Both the position numbers and the translations under genes were made by a program. This document shows, piece after piece, positions 53,558 through 62,694 of a stretch of DNA of 64,000 nt. Position 1 is the first letter of the stretch. Each line of letters begins with the position of its first letter. Source of the stretch: Mycosarcoma maydis (lineage: Eukaryota > Basidiomycota > Ustilaginomycetes > Ustilaginales); NCBI RefSeq assembly GCF_000328475.2, contig NC_026479.1:558001-622000 (forward strand), in the 5' to 3' direction. The notes beneath the pieces were generated by a model. The model was not told where the DNA came from and ran no database searches. It saw only the letters and a list, made by a program, of their open reading frames with translations.

Positions 53558-54383
53558 TTGTCTAAAATGTCAGATCTCTTTCTCCTACATTCAGAGTATT
53601 GAGGCGTGTGGCATCGTGGCATGTTGGTGGGCCCTGTCCGTGGTTCCGTGGTTGTCTTGGCTAGCCCCTTGCATCAAACTTTCGTAGACAAGTCGTGAGT
53701 GAGTGAGTTCCTGCAGCTCAGTCAGACGCCAGGGGCTCTCCAGACACGATCTGCTATGCTGCAAATGCCGTGTTCGGCGTGGTAGCTCTCGCGTACCTGC
53801 AAAAGGTTGTCGAGCTCAGGCCTCGTGATGTGCATATTCACGATTGTACCTTCCCAGGAAGCTTTCTTGATGCGAGACGAGCGAGATAGACGTGCCTGAG
53901 CCTTGCCTTTTAGTTTCTTTCCTTTTTGGCCGGTCTTGGCACTCACTGCTGGATGACCAGCTTTCGCTTCGCGGGTTGCCCTCTACTCGTGACTGACTGT
54001 ATCACCACAGTCACTCACTAGCACGACCCCAAGAATTGGCCTGTCGCCAATGGTGTAGCAAAGAAGCGTCGATCGCTCAGCTTCATCCTCTTACCTCCTG
54101 CACACCACCTGCACCTCCCGCCGACCTCGCACTCTCTTACTCTCTCCCACCGTCTATTTCAAGCGTTGCTAGCATCATTTACAGACCTTCCGAATCGTAC
54201 AACCACTGTCCTTGCTCTCATAACAAAGTTTTTGTGGGTGCCAGCAACTAGCACTGAATAATCTACTACCGTCGCGAAAGACATACACGGCCGGTCCGTT
54301 CGACACATAACCTTATACGCATCTAGGTCATTGCCGCTGTGAGCGCTCATCATCGCTGCTTTAGCCTCAATCGTTTGACCAGC

Positions 54384-54851
54384 ATGCTAGCTTCGACGCG
54401 TTGGATTTGCGCTCTCCTTCCACTTCTAATAGCAACGCTGATCGTTGTGGCCGGGCCACTTCCCTCGTACGATCCAGCCGTCCAATCTTTGACCGAACGC
54501 AACTTCACCAGTGCCACCGATACCGGCATGTGGTTCATCGAGTTTTTCTCGCCTCACTGTGGCCACTGCAAAAGGCTGGCTCCTACATTCCACGATATTG
54601 CGGATGACAATCGTCATCTCGAGGACTCGTCCAACTTCCACATTGCTCGTGTCAATTGCATTGCACAAGGCGATCTTTGTGCGCGCCAAAATATCGACGG
54701 CTATCCATCGCTCGAACTCTTTTCCAATGGGCGCTGGAGCGAAAGCTACGAAGGCGGTCGCAGCTACGAGGAGCTCAATGCCTACATTCAGGCCAAAGCA
54801 GCTGATAATCGCAAGCTCATGGCCTTGTTTGGTGCTGCGCACCATTCCTGA
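54384..54851 (+). CDS. Small secretory thioredoxin-fold protein (PDI-like)
   Basis: A 155-residue protein with an N-terminal signal peptide (WICALLPLLIATLIVVAG) and one thioredoxin domain with the PDI-type active site CGHC in FFSPHCGHCKRLAPTF. The cis-Pro loop is GYPSLELF. It should act in disulfide formation or exchange in the ER or secretory pathway. The first ATG is 54384; an upstream GTG in frame at 54339 was not used. PDI proteins normally have WCGHC; here the Trp is replaced by His. There is no KDEL-type signal and no second membrane segment, so it may be secreted, or retained by a partner. It is divergent from the La-motif gene. Confidence 0.88.
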   Translation: MLASTRWICALLPLLIATLIVVAGPLPSYDPAVQSLTERNFTSATDTGMWFIEFFSPHCGHCKRLAPTFHDIADDNRHLEDSSNFHIARVNCIAQGDLCARQNIDGYPSLELFSNGRWSESYEGGRSYEELNAYIQAKAADNRKLMALFGAAHHS

Positions 54852-55687
54852 TGCTTTGCTGACGTGGCCGCACAGACTTCTTCATATACCTAACCCGCCC
54901 ACCTTTCATGATTAGCTAATCTACTCAATTGCATCCAACTTATTTCACTCGAATGACTTGGCACGATATGCGCAGTGACGGACTAGTTTATCACCACTTT
55001 CACAGCCAGATGACTGATTCCGCTTGGTGGCTGCTGACGGAGCAAGATTGACAGGCATTGGACCCAATAGTGACCGCCAGATCAGCAATATGGGAGGGTC
55101 TCTGCCAAGTCAGTGCCGTCAAATTTGTGTTGCTTGGATCGGATCAACTCACTATACTGAGCAACCTATGCTTCTCTCTCTGTCTCTGTCTCCTATCCAA
55201 ACATGCTTTCAGATGCTCACCGGTGCGGCGTCACAACATTTCATAGCCCTATGCACGATGCATGTATGCGGTTGGTCTCTGCGATTCAAATCAACTAACT
55301 CACCGATGAGACCTAACATCTGAGAATTTCGCACCATGGACCGTGGGGCGGTCTGGGCGTTCACGCTTGCTCCTGCTCCGTGCATCGCGATTCATGATTA
55401 CGACTCAGGCTGCCTCTTTAGCTCTCCCTCGCGCTTCTTTGTTCTGGGTCCAGTCGTGAGTCAGTCACGACTCTTGTCGTAGCTCTTTACTGCATTCGTG
55501 ATTAATTTAACTACTCCACAATCTAGCAAAAAGGCTTATCCACAACATCGTGCATATCTATCCTGACGTGTGACGCTCATTTGTCACCATCATCTCAGCT
55601 GGGATTCGTCCAACTCCTTACTCTGTTGCTCATCATTACCGCTCCAATTTGTAACTTGCTCTGGTACATCAATTGCAACGAGCAATC
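54852..55687. other. Thioredoxin-fold/PFK-2 intergenic region
   Basis: An 836-bp region between tandem genes, containing ATTCATGATTACGACTC (55389-55405), AGTCGTGAGTCAGTCACGACTC (55454-55475) and ATTCGTGATTAATTTAA (55495-55511). No gene seen. Confidence 0.5.
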
Positions 55688-57349
55688 ATGGCAGCGCCGC
55701 TCTACACCACAGCCTCTGGCCAGCTGTATCACGCTGGTAAGATTCTCATCGCAACCGTTGGTCTTCCCGCCCGAGGCAAAACGCATCTTTCGCACGCCAT
55801 CGAGCGATACCTTACATGGCTTGGTGTCAAGTCGGGCGTATTTTCACTCGGTGACCACCGTCGCAAGGTGCTTGGAGGGGCTGACAAGATTCCAGCCGAC
55901 TACTTTTCCACGGGTCCCAAGAGCGAAAGTACCGAAAAATTACGCAAAAGCATCCTCGATGATTTCGACGACACTGTTATAGACTTTTTCTTCGAACAAG
56001 GTGGACAAGTGGTACTGTACGATGCAAACAATTCGGTGCAGAGCAGAAGATATGCAATTCGCGAAAAGTACGGCAAACTCGGGGTGCATGTCATGTTCCT
56101 GGAGAGCATCTGTACTGATCCCAAAGTGGTCGAGGCCAACGTGCGAAGCGTCAAGCTGAGCAGTCCTGATTACACCAACTGGGACCCGGAAAAGGCGATG
56201 CAGAACTACTACGAGCGTATCGCAGGACACGAAAAGAGCTACGAGCCAATTGAAAATCCCAGCTTCCCATACATCAAGCTTATCAACGTAGGAGAACAAG
56301 TGGTGGTCAACAACATCCAAGGCTATCTGCAGTCGCGTATCGTTTTTTTCTTGATGAACATCCACAACCGACATCGAACCATCTATCTCGCTCGAGCGGG
56401 CGAGGCGCTGGTTGAGCATCTGTACAAGGCCGATGCGGATCTCTCTTCGCTTGGTTGGGATTACGCAGACGAGCTAGCACATTTCATGCTCAACCTGCGA
56501 AGGAAGAAAGCTGGTCTTGCGCCTATTGAAGCAAACAGAGATGGCGGCGCAGCGAGCAAGGACAGTTTTATGGAGCAGGACAGCAAGGCCTTCGAAGTAT
56601 GGACCTCGCAACGACGTCGTTCTTCGCACACTGCCTATCCACTCGCCGAGGCGGGGTACAAAGTTATCGAACGTTCGCAGTTGAGCGAGATGAATCCAGG
56701 CATCGTTGATGGTATGACGGTCGAGGAAGTCAAGCGACGCTTCCCCGACGAATACGAACGCAAGCTGCGCGAGCCTTACTCTCACCGTTTTCCGCGCGCT
56801 GAGTCGTACCACGACCTATCGGTGCGTCTGGAACCCATCATCTTTGAACTTGAACGTACGCGCAACGATGTGCTCATCATCGGCCAGTCGTCCGTGTTAC
56901 GTTGTCTCATTGCGTACTTGCAGGGACTACAGCCGCACGAGATTCCAAGCATTCAAGTGAGGGAGGGGCAATTGATCGAGATCTTGCCCCAGGCCTATGG
57001 AGTCCAGACCGAGGTGCACGAATTTTGGGATTCCGTCGCTAGGAGAAAGGAGCGCGATGCAGCTTTTGACGATCTCGGAGAAGAGGGTGAGGATAACACG
57101 GCCAAGAAGACCTTGGTACACATCAATGAGATGGTCATGACCAGCGATGGAACAGCGGCAACGACGGAAGGAGTTAAGGGAGAACGAAATTCTAGTCGAT
57201 CGCCTGCGAGATTGCAGTGGGCACAGAGGAGGAACAGTTCGGGTAAGAGTCCAGAGGGAATCAGAGCTGACAGAGAGGCCATTCGCGAGTTGGAAGCTCA
57301 GCTTAGAGATAGTCAGATCAAGCAACACTCGGAACGCCCGAATTTGTAG
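55688..57349 (+). CDS. PFK26: 6-phosphofructo-2-kinase with degenerate bisphosphatase half
   Basis: The kinase makes fructose 2,6-bisphosphate, the activator of glycolysis and inhibitor of gluconeogenesis. The 553-residue protein starts at ATG 55688, in frame with an upstream TTG. The kinase half has the P-loop GLPARGKT (25-32), FSLGDHRRKVLGG and VVLYDANNSVQSRR. The second half keeps the histidine-phosphatase fold (EMNPGIVDGMTVEEVKRRFP, SYHDLSVRLEPIIFELER) but its active site is eroded. The RHGE motif reads RAGE (A237 in place of His), and the second catalytic His, usually in a CHQA motif, is a glutamine (Q400 in GQSSVLRC). The product should therefore be kinase-only, like yeast Pfk26/27, which also lack the phosphatase His. 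The low-complexity tail (SSRSPARLQW) is Ser/Arg-rich. It converges on EFG1. Confidence 0.95.
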   Translation: MAAPLYTTASGQLYHAGKILIATVGLPARGKTHLSHAIERYLTWLGVKSGVFSLGDHRRKVLGGADKIPADYFSTGPKSESTEKLRKSILDDFDDTVIDFFFEQGGQVVLYDANNSVQSRRYAIREKYGKLGVHVMFLESICTDPKVVEANVRSVKLSSPDYTNWDPEKAMQNYYERIAGHEKSYEPIENPSFPYIKLINVGEQVVVNNIQGYLQSRIVFFLMNIHNRHRTIYLARAGEALVEHLYKADADLSSLGWDYADELAHFMLNLRRKKAGLAPIEANRDGGAASKDSFMEQDSKAFEVWTSQRRRSSHTAYPLAEAGYKVIERSQLSEMNPGIVDGMTVEEVKRRFPDEYERKLREPYSHRFPRAESYHDLSVRLEPIIFELERTRNDVLIIGQSSVLRCLIAYLQGLQPHEIPSIQVREGQLIEILPQAYGVQTEVHEFWDSVARRKERDAAFDDLGEEGEDNTAKKTLVHINEMVMTSDGTAATTEGVKGERNSSRSPARLQWAQRRNSSGKSPEGIRADREAIRELEAQLRDSQIKQHSERPNL

Positions 57350-57461
57350 TACTAGGACGAGCCGAGCCGAGCCCTCTTGTACACAACACGGAAGTTTCAC
57401 GCACACTGGGCAGACTGCGACATGAGGAAATTTGCAAGGTTGTTTGCGCTATGATTTGACT

Positions 57462-58487
57462 TTACTCTTCATCATCAGAGTCTTGAGCGAAAAAATCATC
57501 GCCTTTGACACCTCCAGCGCCCGCTGCATCCTCGTCGCTCTCGTCGTCATCATCACTGATCGGCTCTTCGTTCTTGCGCTTATTCTTTGTTGTTTTGTCC
57601 GTCTTCTTGGCCATCTTTTGCTTGTTCTTTGCCTGCGACGTCGTCGGGGTGGTTCCATTGCTACTTCCGCCAGTACTGGTCGCCAGCTTCTTCAATGTAC
57701 GATGTTTGCTACTCAACTCGACCTCCACCTCTTCGCTAATTTGTCCATCATCGATCGCCTTCTTTACTCTCTCCAAGTGCTGATATGCCATCTGCCTGCT
57801 CTTGTCTTTCTCCTTTGCATCTGGTGGACTCGGTCCTTCCTCCGCAGTAGGGAACAACGCCACGTACCTTAGATCAGCAGGGTACTGCATCACATATTGC
57901 AACAACTCTCTCAACCACCTCAGCATTTTCGTCAGCTCCTCTTTGGACATCTTGGACTCCTTTAATCGCTGATTTCCGTACCCTTCATCATCATCGTCGC
58001 TCGCTTCACCTTCTGAATCCAAATCCTGCGCTGCCTTGTCGCTGTTCAGCCGTGCAAGATTACGTTTACATCTGGCGATGCGGCGCACCAACTTTTGCCT
58101 CTCGACAAACTTGACTCGATGATAGCGAGATGCTCGAGACTTTTCCACCTGTTTGCGAGAGGCAACCTCCAGATCAGACTCGAGAGACTTGAGTCTGCGT
58201 TCGGCTTCGATCTTGGTACCCGGCGCGAGGTTGGGTTTAGCAAGCAAACGCTTTGTCTGCCGGATAGATGCCTTGATTTTTGATGCACCGGGTAGACTTG
58301 AGGACGAGCCTGATGGGTTTGGCTTTTCGAAGCGTGGCTTCTTTGAGGTATGCTGTGATTTGGATGAGGGGCCATTGGAGGTCGTAGGAGCGGATCGCTT
58401 GTTATATGGTTTAGCACCGGTGCGGGAAGGTGAGTCGATAGAACTTTCGCCCCGAACGGCACTTTTGCCTTTGCTTTCCTTTGGCAT
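57462..58487 (-). CDS. EFG1: rRNA-processing protein Efg1
   Basis: Efg1 is a nucleolar 90S pre-ribosome factor needed for 18S rRNA maturation. The 341-residue frame begins at ATG 58487-58485 (MPKESKGKSAVRG); upstream codons reach a TTG only. The core is helical and highly charged: SKIKASIRQTKRLLAKPNL, EAERRLKSLESDLEVASR, HRVKFVERQKLVRRIARCKR and ELTKMLRWLRELLQYVMQYP, the usual Efg1 signature. The tail is Lys-rich (MAKKTDKTTKNKRKNEE), then acidic, and ends GDDFFAQDSDDEE, consistent with a nucleolar protein. Length is above yeast Efg1 (233), mainly in the two disordered ends. It converges on PFK-2 (113 bp between stops) and diverges from the patatin lipase. Confidence 0.92.
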   Translation of the reverse strand: MPKESKGKSAVRGESSIDSPSRTGAKPYNKRSAPTTSNGPSSKSQHTSKKPRFEKPNPSGSSSSLPGASKIKASIRQTKRLLAKPNLAPGTKIEAERRLKSLESDLEVASRKQVEKSRASRYHRVKFVERQKLVRRIARCKRNLARLNSDKAAQDLDSEGEASDDDDEGYGNQRLKESKMSKEELTKMLRWLRELLQYVMQYPADLRYVALFPTAEEGPSPPDAKEKDKSRQMAYQHLERVKKAIDDGQISEEVEVELSSKHRTLKKLATSTGGSSNGTTPTTSQAKNKQKMAKKTDKTTKNKRKNEEPISDDDDESDEDAAGAGGVKGDDFFAQDSDDEE

Positions 58488-59148
58488 TACGAGCTTGGTG
58501 GTCTTGAGACTGTGACGAAAGTCCTGTCGATGATATGCCGTCGGAAGACCTGGGAGTACGGAGATTGAAGAAACTGTCGACAAGATCAAGGGTCTTTCAG
58601 AAACGTGGAGCTTTTCTGGAAGAAGGAAAACTTTCTCTGAAAATCACAATTTTAAAGATGTGGAGAAAACACGCCCGATGGCCTCCCGATCCCGATCCCA
58701 TTCATTCGTGATTTGTTCAGTGACGGAATTGGATGCGGTTACAGAGCTGTGAAAAAGCGAGGTGACCGCCGATGACGCAGTCAAGAGTGGATCTGCATAC
58801 AGCCATGTGAGAATCCCCTTCCACAAAAGACATGGCATGGCTCGGCTACATTCGCGGCTCACGATTTGTTGGGAAGGGTGGTTGATGTACTCACGACTTA
58901 GCAAGCTCGCTCTTGTGGACTTGACAGATCACTTTGAATGCACCCTTCCCTCCATCATTCATCCTGCGTTACAAGTTTCAGAGAGAACGCGACGCTCTGG
59001 CCGTCGAGCATGTTCGGTGGCATGCTACTATTCAACTACATGACTAGCCACTGAAAACGGAGTAGAATTGTGCCGCGTCTACATCCCCACCTCCTAAACA
59101 CGGTAGGCCTTGTTCTACATCTTCAGTCTGAGACGAGTCCACGCCACC
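58488..59148. promoter_or_regulatory. Divergent EFG1/patatin lipase intergenic region
   Basis: 661 bp between divergent genes. A weak copy, ATTCGTGATTTG (58703-58714), and ACTCACGACTT (58890-58900) belong to the two short-repeat families. No gene seen. Confidence 0.5.
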
Positions 59149-62121
59149 ATGGCTTCCATCTTCCGGCGTCGCCAGCAGCCAAATCCGGCTTCGTTGTCTA
59201 TATCGGACAATGCCGAACAAGAAGTCGTCGCAACCTCTTTTTCTACCCCACCCTCCGCACAGACAGCGCCGCAAGTCGGGAGATGTCGCACTGTTCCGCC
59301 AGCCGGATCGTCCTCGGGCAAATCCAACGTCAAAACCGCATCCAAACGTCGAAGAAGTCTCGGCAACATCCTATCCCCTACCCTGTTTCCACGTACACCG
59401 GAAGAAGAACTCGATCCGCTACTCACCGAAGACTATGTCGAACCGGATCACATCGAAGCATTCCGTGAAGCGCTAGCCGCGGACCTTGGTCAGCAGGAGT
59501 ACCAGCCCTCTTCCTCCGCACACATTACCGGCTCGACATCCTGGAACGTATTTGGCTACGGTAATGCAGCCAAATCCCCTACAGAGACAGGTCAGCCGGC
59601 GGAGCCCAAGTCGTCAGCTATGACCGAGCCTTCTGGTACACGTGCTTCCAATCCTCGAAAAGTAGGCAGGATCGCTGCTGCTTCCGACTTTGCCCCGATC
59701 AACGAAAAGATCGCGCGAAAGAGCCGAAACAAACGCCGAGCGGTCGATTCGGGCACAAGAGAAGGCTTTGTCTTCCACACGCTCCGGTGGCCTTTCCTCA
59801 TCAGCATATTCATCGTCATCAGCCTCGAGTTCCTGCTGTATGTGCTCGTCCGCCAGCTCGTGAATGTTATTGAGTACTCGTTAGCGTGGCGAGGCAGAAA
59901 GGGCCAGTTGCGCAAACGCATGCGCTCAGCATCCAACTACGCGGATTGGAAAGAAGCCGCTCTGGCGCAGGACGACTTTCTCGGCTACGAAAAGTGGAAG
60001 ACAGAAGACGGCAGCGGCTTCTACGATTGGATCTTGGTCAAGAAAGTAAAATCATCCCTCGAGAACTTCCGGGAGAAAGACGATGCCGAGAACTTGCTCG
60101 GAGTCCTCGACCTCTGCTTGCGAAACAATTTCGCCGGTACCGAGAATTTCCGTCTCTACTCGGAGACGTACTTCGGCACCAAGTATCTGGTGGAGAGCTA
60201 TCTCGCCGAGATCGAGACTGCACTGGAGTACATCGAAAAAACGGACAAAGTGTCGCTCGAGACCAAGCGCAGCTTCTACCGCACTGTCAGCAAGAACCTG
60301 GGACGTAGCGCGCTGTGTCTATCAGGCGGAGCAAGCTTTGGGTACTATCACATCGGTGTCGTAAGAGCGCTGCTCGATGCAAATCTGCTACCGAAAGTGG
60401 TGACCGGCACGTCTGCTGGTGGCCTGATTGCTGCGCTGACTTGCACGAGGACCGACGAGGAGCTGAGGCAGATGCTTGTTCCTGCACTTGCAGATCGCAT
60501 CACCGCGTGCGAGGAGCCATTCTCGGTGTGGGCTCGACGTGCTTGGGCTACAGGAGCGCGTTTCGACACTGTTAAGTGGGCTGAAAAGGCGAGCTTCTTC
60601 ACAATGGGTAGCATGACGTTCAAAGAGGCGTACGAAAGAACGGGCAAGGTGCTTTGCATCTCGGTGATCCCTGCCGACCGCCACTCGCCCGTCAAGCTGC
60701 TCAATTACGTTACTGCGCCCGATTGCGTCATCTGGAGCAGTCTGCTAGCGTCAGCTGCTGTACCTGGAATCCTCAATCCAGTCTGTCTGATGCAGAAGCG
60801 AAAAGGCACCGAGGAGATCGTTCCATGGAACTGGGGCCATCGTTTCAAGGATGGAAGTCTCCGCGTCGATATTCCCTTGCAAGATTTGCATGCCCTGTTC
60901 AATGTTAATTACCCGATTGTCAGTCAGGTCAATCCGCACGTCCATCTCTTCCACTTTGGCTCCAAGGGATCGCCCGGTCGCCCGACTGCGCATCGAAAAG
61001 GCAAAGGCTGGCGTGGTGGCTTCATCCTCTCGGCTTCGGAGCGAATCCTCAAACTGAACCTGTCGATGAACTTCAAGATCCTGCGAGACCTCGATCTGCT
61101 TCCTGCCATCTTGGGTCAGGACTGGTCGAGCGTGTTCCTACAGAGATTCGGCGGTGCTGTTACTATCTTACCCAAGACGAGAGCATGGGACTGGGTGAGG
61201 ATCCTGTCGGACCCGGATCGGAAGGAACTTGCACGCATGATGAGCGTGGGCAAGAGTGTCACGTTTCCTAAACTACACATGATCGAAAATCGGGTTCGAT
61301 TGGAACGCGCGATCGAGCAGGGAAGAAAAACTTGCAGGAAAGCCGTTCGAGCGAGCCATGAGAAAGTGGATCGTTCGCCGGCCAGCAACACAATTCAAGC
61401 GTTGCCTACGATCGATGGCAGATCGAGGACGAGCGGCGAGAGCGTCTCTCGACGCGGTGTTGGTCCCAGAAGCGCCACCTCGCTACAGAGCGACACGGAC
61501 AACGACGATTTCTTCACAAACAAAGAAGTGTTGGGATTGACAAAAGTGGCTGGATCGTCAAGGAGGGACGGGCTGGATGACTCGGCTGTGGGTACGCCGA
61601 ACAGTGTGGGCCACTCGCGCGAAGACGTTTCCTCGCCAGCAAAGGGCGATTGCATGTCCAGGCCGAAGCCGTATCCCACCTACTCGAAGTATCTCATTGG
61701 TACACACAACTCAGCGTCGCGTGCAAGCGGAGATCAGCCACAGGAAGAGGCTGATCGAGCAGTGCGTGAATGGCTCGACCGCTCGCAGGAACACAACGGC
61801 ATTGCAGACAATGGTCAGGAAGCAGCTGTCGATGGAGACGACGATGTGCAAGGTGCAAGTCAGCTACCGTCTTTCTCGGTTGAGATGCAGTCTGGGGGTA
61901 CGCGCGGCAACGGAGTTCAAGGAAAGCAGAGGATGCATCAAGCGAGTTTCGGTTCGTCGCCCATCCACTACAGGCTAAGGACTTGGCACGGAAAGAGCAG
62001 ACACAGCTGGGACGACCGAAGTCAGGATTTCGGTGACGAAGACGAAGAGCCGATCGACCAGGATGATAGAGGCATTTATGAGAGTAGCAGTGATGAGGAG
62101 TCGGGTCCTGCCGACAGCTGA
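59149..62121 (+). CDS. Patatin-type triacylglycerol lipase/phospholipase (Tgl3/4/5-like)
   Basis: Patatin-like lipases of this type hydrolyse triacylglycerol or phospholipid at lipid droplets or membranes. The 990-residue frame starts at ATG 59149 in a strong context (CCACCATGG). A hydrophobic segment lies at about 212-240 (FLISIFIVISLEFLLYVLV). The DUF3336-like region follows (FLGYEKWKTEDGSGFYDWIL; LLGVLDLCLRNNFAGTENF). The catalytic core has the oxyanion motif LSGGASFGYYHIGV, the nucleophile in GTSAGG (S422) and the acid in FKDGSLRVDIP (D568), the usual Ser-Asp dyad. The last 280 residues are Ser/Asp/Glu-rich and may be regulatory. The order is that of yeast Tgl4/5 and of filamentous-fungal patatin-like phospholipases. 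No intron is needed. Confidence 0.94.
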   Translation: MASIFRRRQQPNPASLSISDNAEQEVVATSFSTPPSAQTAPQVGRCRTVPPAGSSSGKSNVKTASKRRRSLGNILSPTLFPRTPEEELDPLLTEDYVEPDHIEAFREALAADLGQQEYQPSSSAHITGSTSWNVFGYGNAAKSPTETGQPAEPKSSAMTEPSGTRASNPRKVGRIAAASDFAPINEKIARKSRNKRRAVDSGTREGFVFHTLRWPFLISIFIVISLEFLLYVLVRQLVNVIEYSLAWRGRKGQLRKRMRSASNYADWKEAALAQDDFLGYEKWKTEDGSGFYDWILVKKVKSSLENFREKDDAENLLGVLDLCLRNNFAGTENFRLYSETYFGTKYLVESYLAEIETALEYIEKTDKVSLETKRSFYRTVSKNLGRSALCLSGGASFGYYHIGVVRALLDANLLPKVVTGTSAGGLIAALTCTRTDEELRQMLVPALADRITACEEPFSVWARRAWATGARFDTVKWAEKASFFTMGSMTFKEAYERTGKVLCISVIPADRHSPVKLLNYVTAPDCVIWSSLLASAAVPGILNPVCLMQKRKGTEEIVPWNWGHRFKDGSLRVDIPLQDLHALFNVNYPIVSQVNPHVHLFHFGSKGSPGRPTAHRKGKGWRGGFILSASERILKLNLSMNFKILRDLDLLPAILGQDWSSVFLQRFGGAVTILPKTRAWDWVRILSDPDRKELARMMSVGKSVTFPKLHMIENRVRLERAIEQGRKTCRKAVRASHEKVDRSPASNTIQALPTIDGRSRTSGESVSRRGVGPRSATSLQSDTDNDDFFTNKEVLGLTKVAGSSRRDGLDDSAVGTPNSVGHSREDVSSPAKGDCMSRPKPYPTYSKYLIGTHNSASRASGDQPQEEADRAVREWLDRSQEHNGIADNGQEAAVDGDDDVQGASQLPSFSVEMQSGGTRGNGVQGKQRMHQASFGSSPIHYRLRTWHGKSRHSWDDRSQDFGDEDEEPIDQDDRGIYESSSDEESGPADS

Positions 62122-62469
62122 GCGGTGCACACTTGGCTCGTAACGGTAGTACTTTGTCATTATTCGCTGTTGGAAGTCAAACATACATGCGCATTCAATG
62201 GGTACCTTGCATGCTGTCTGAGCTGAGTATCACTCGTGAATGTACGACAGTGACCGGAGCAGTGAAGTTGAGGGCTGGGGGTGGGGAGCTGGGAGCGGGC
62301 TAGGATATGGCATACAGTTGCGGTGTATAGAAAAAGTACCGCGCGAGAAAGAGCCAGCAGACTCACACTCACACTGTTGACTCACGACTTGATTTCGTGT
62401 TTCGGCAAGAGCCTAAATTCACGATGGTGAGAAGTTAGCGGTGAGCTCACTGACGACTCTGCAAGAAGA

Positions 62470-62488
62470 AATCACGAATCGTGATTCG
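62470..62488. repeat. Palindromic repeat copy
   Basis: AATCACGAATCGTGATTCG, an inverted pair, about 205 bp upstream of the cyclophilin start codon. Confidence 0.7.
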
Positions 62489-62600
62489 ACGGGCGCCCAC
62501 AGCCAACGCGCACGCAGACGCTTGCGGTCCGTGCCCAAGCCGCACTCACGACTCACAACTCGTGACTGCCACGTCGATTTCTTGGTCGACTTGGATTTCA

Positions 62601-62625
62601 GATTCACGACTCACGATTCACGATT
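62601..62625. repeat. Mixed-family repeat copy
   Basis: GATTCACGACTCACGATTCACGATTGG joins a GACTCACGA word of the second family to ATTCACGATT of the first, about 70 bp upstream of the cyclophilin start. Confidence 0.65.
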
Positions 62626-62694
62626 GGTGCTCGTCGATTGAACAAGTTGGATTGAAACCATCACATACAGTAGGCCTCAGCTCGCGTGGTCAAG

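Larger units (their letters stand above)
52529..54383. promoter_or_regulatory. Divergent La-motif/thioredoxin-fold intergenic region
   Basis: A 1.9 kb region between divergent genes. It holds repeat copies at 53193-53210 and 53520-53557, many GACTCACGACT/AGTCACAAGT words around 53396-53438, 53690-53706 and 53985-54000, and a minus-strand open, Lys-rich stretch (53722 to about 53982) that has no ATG at its start. No clear gene. Confidence 0.5.
62122..62694. other. Patatin lipase 3' region and cyclophilin promoter
   Basis: 573 bp with two palindromic-family copies (62470-62488 and 62601-62625), ACTCACGACTT near 62380 and ACTCACGACTCACAACTCG near 62544. The cyclophilin promoter lies within this repeat-rich stretch. 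Confidence 0.55.
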
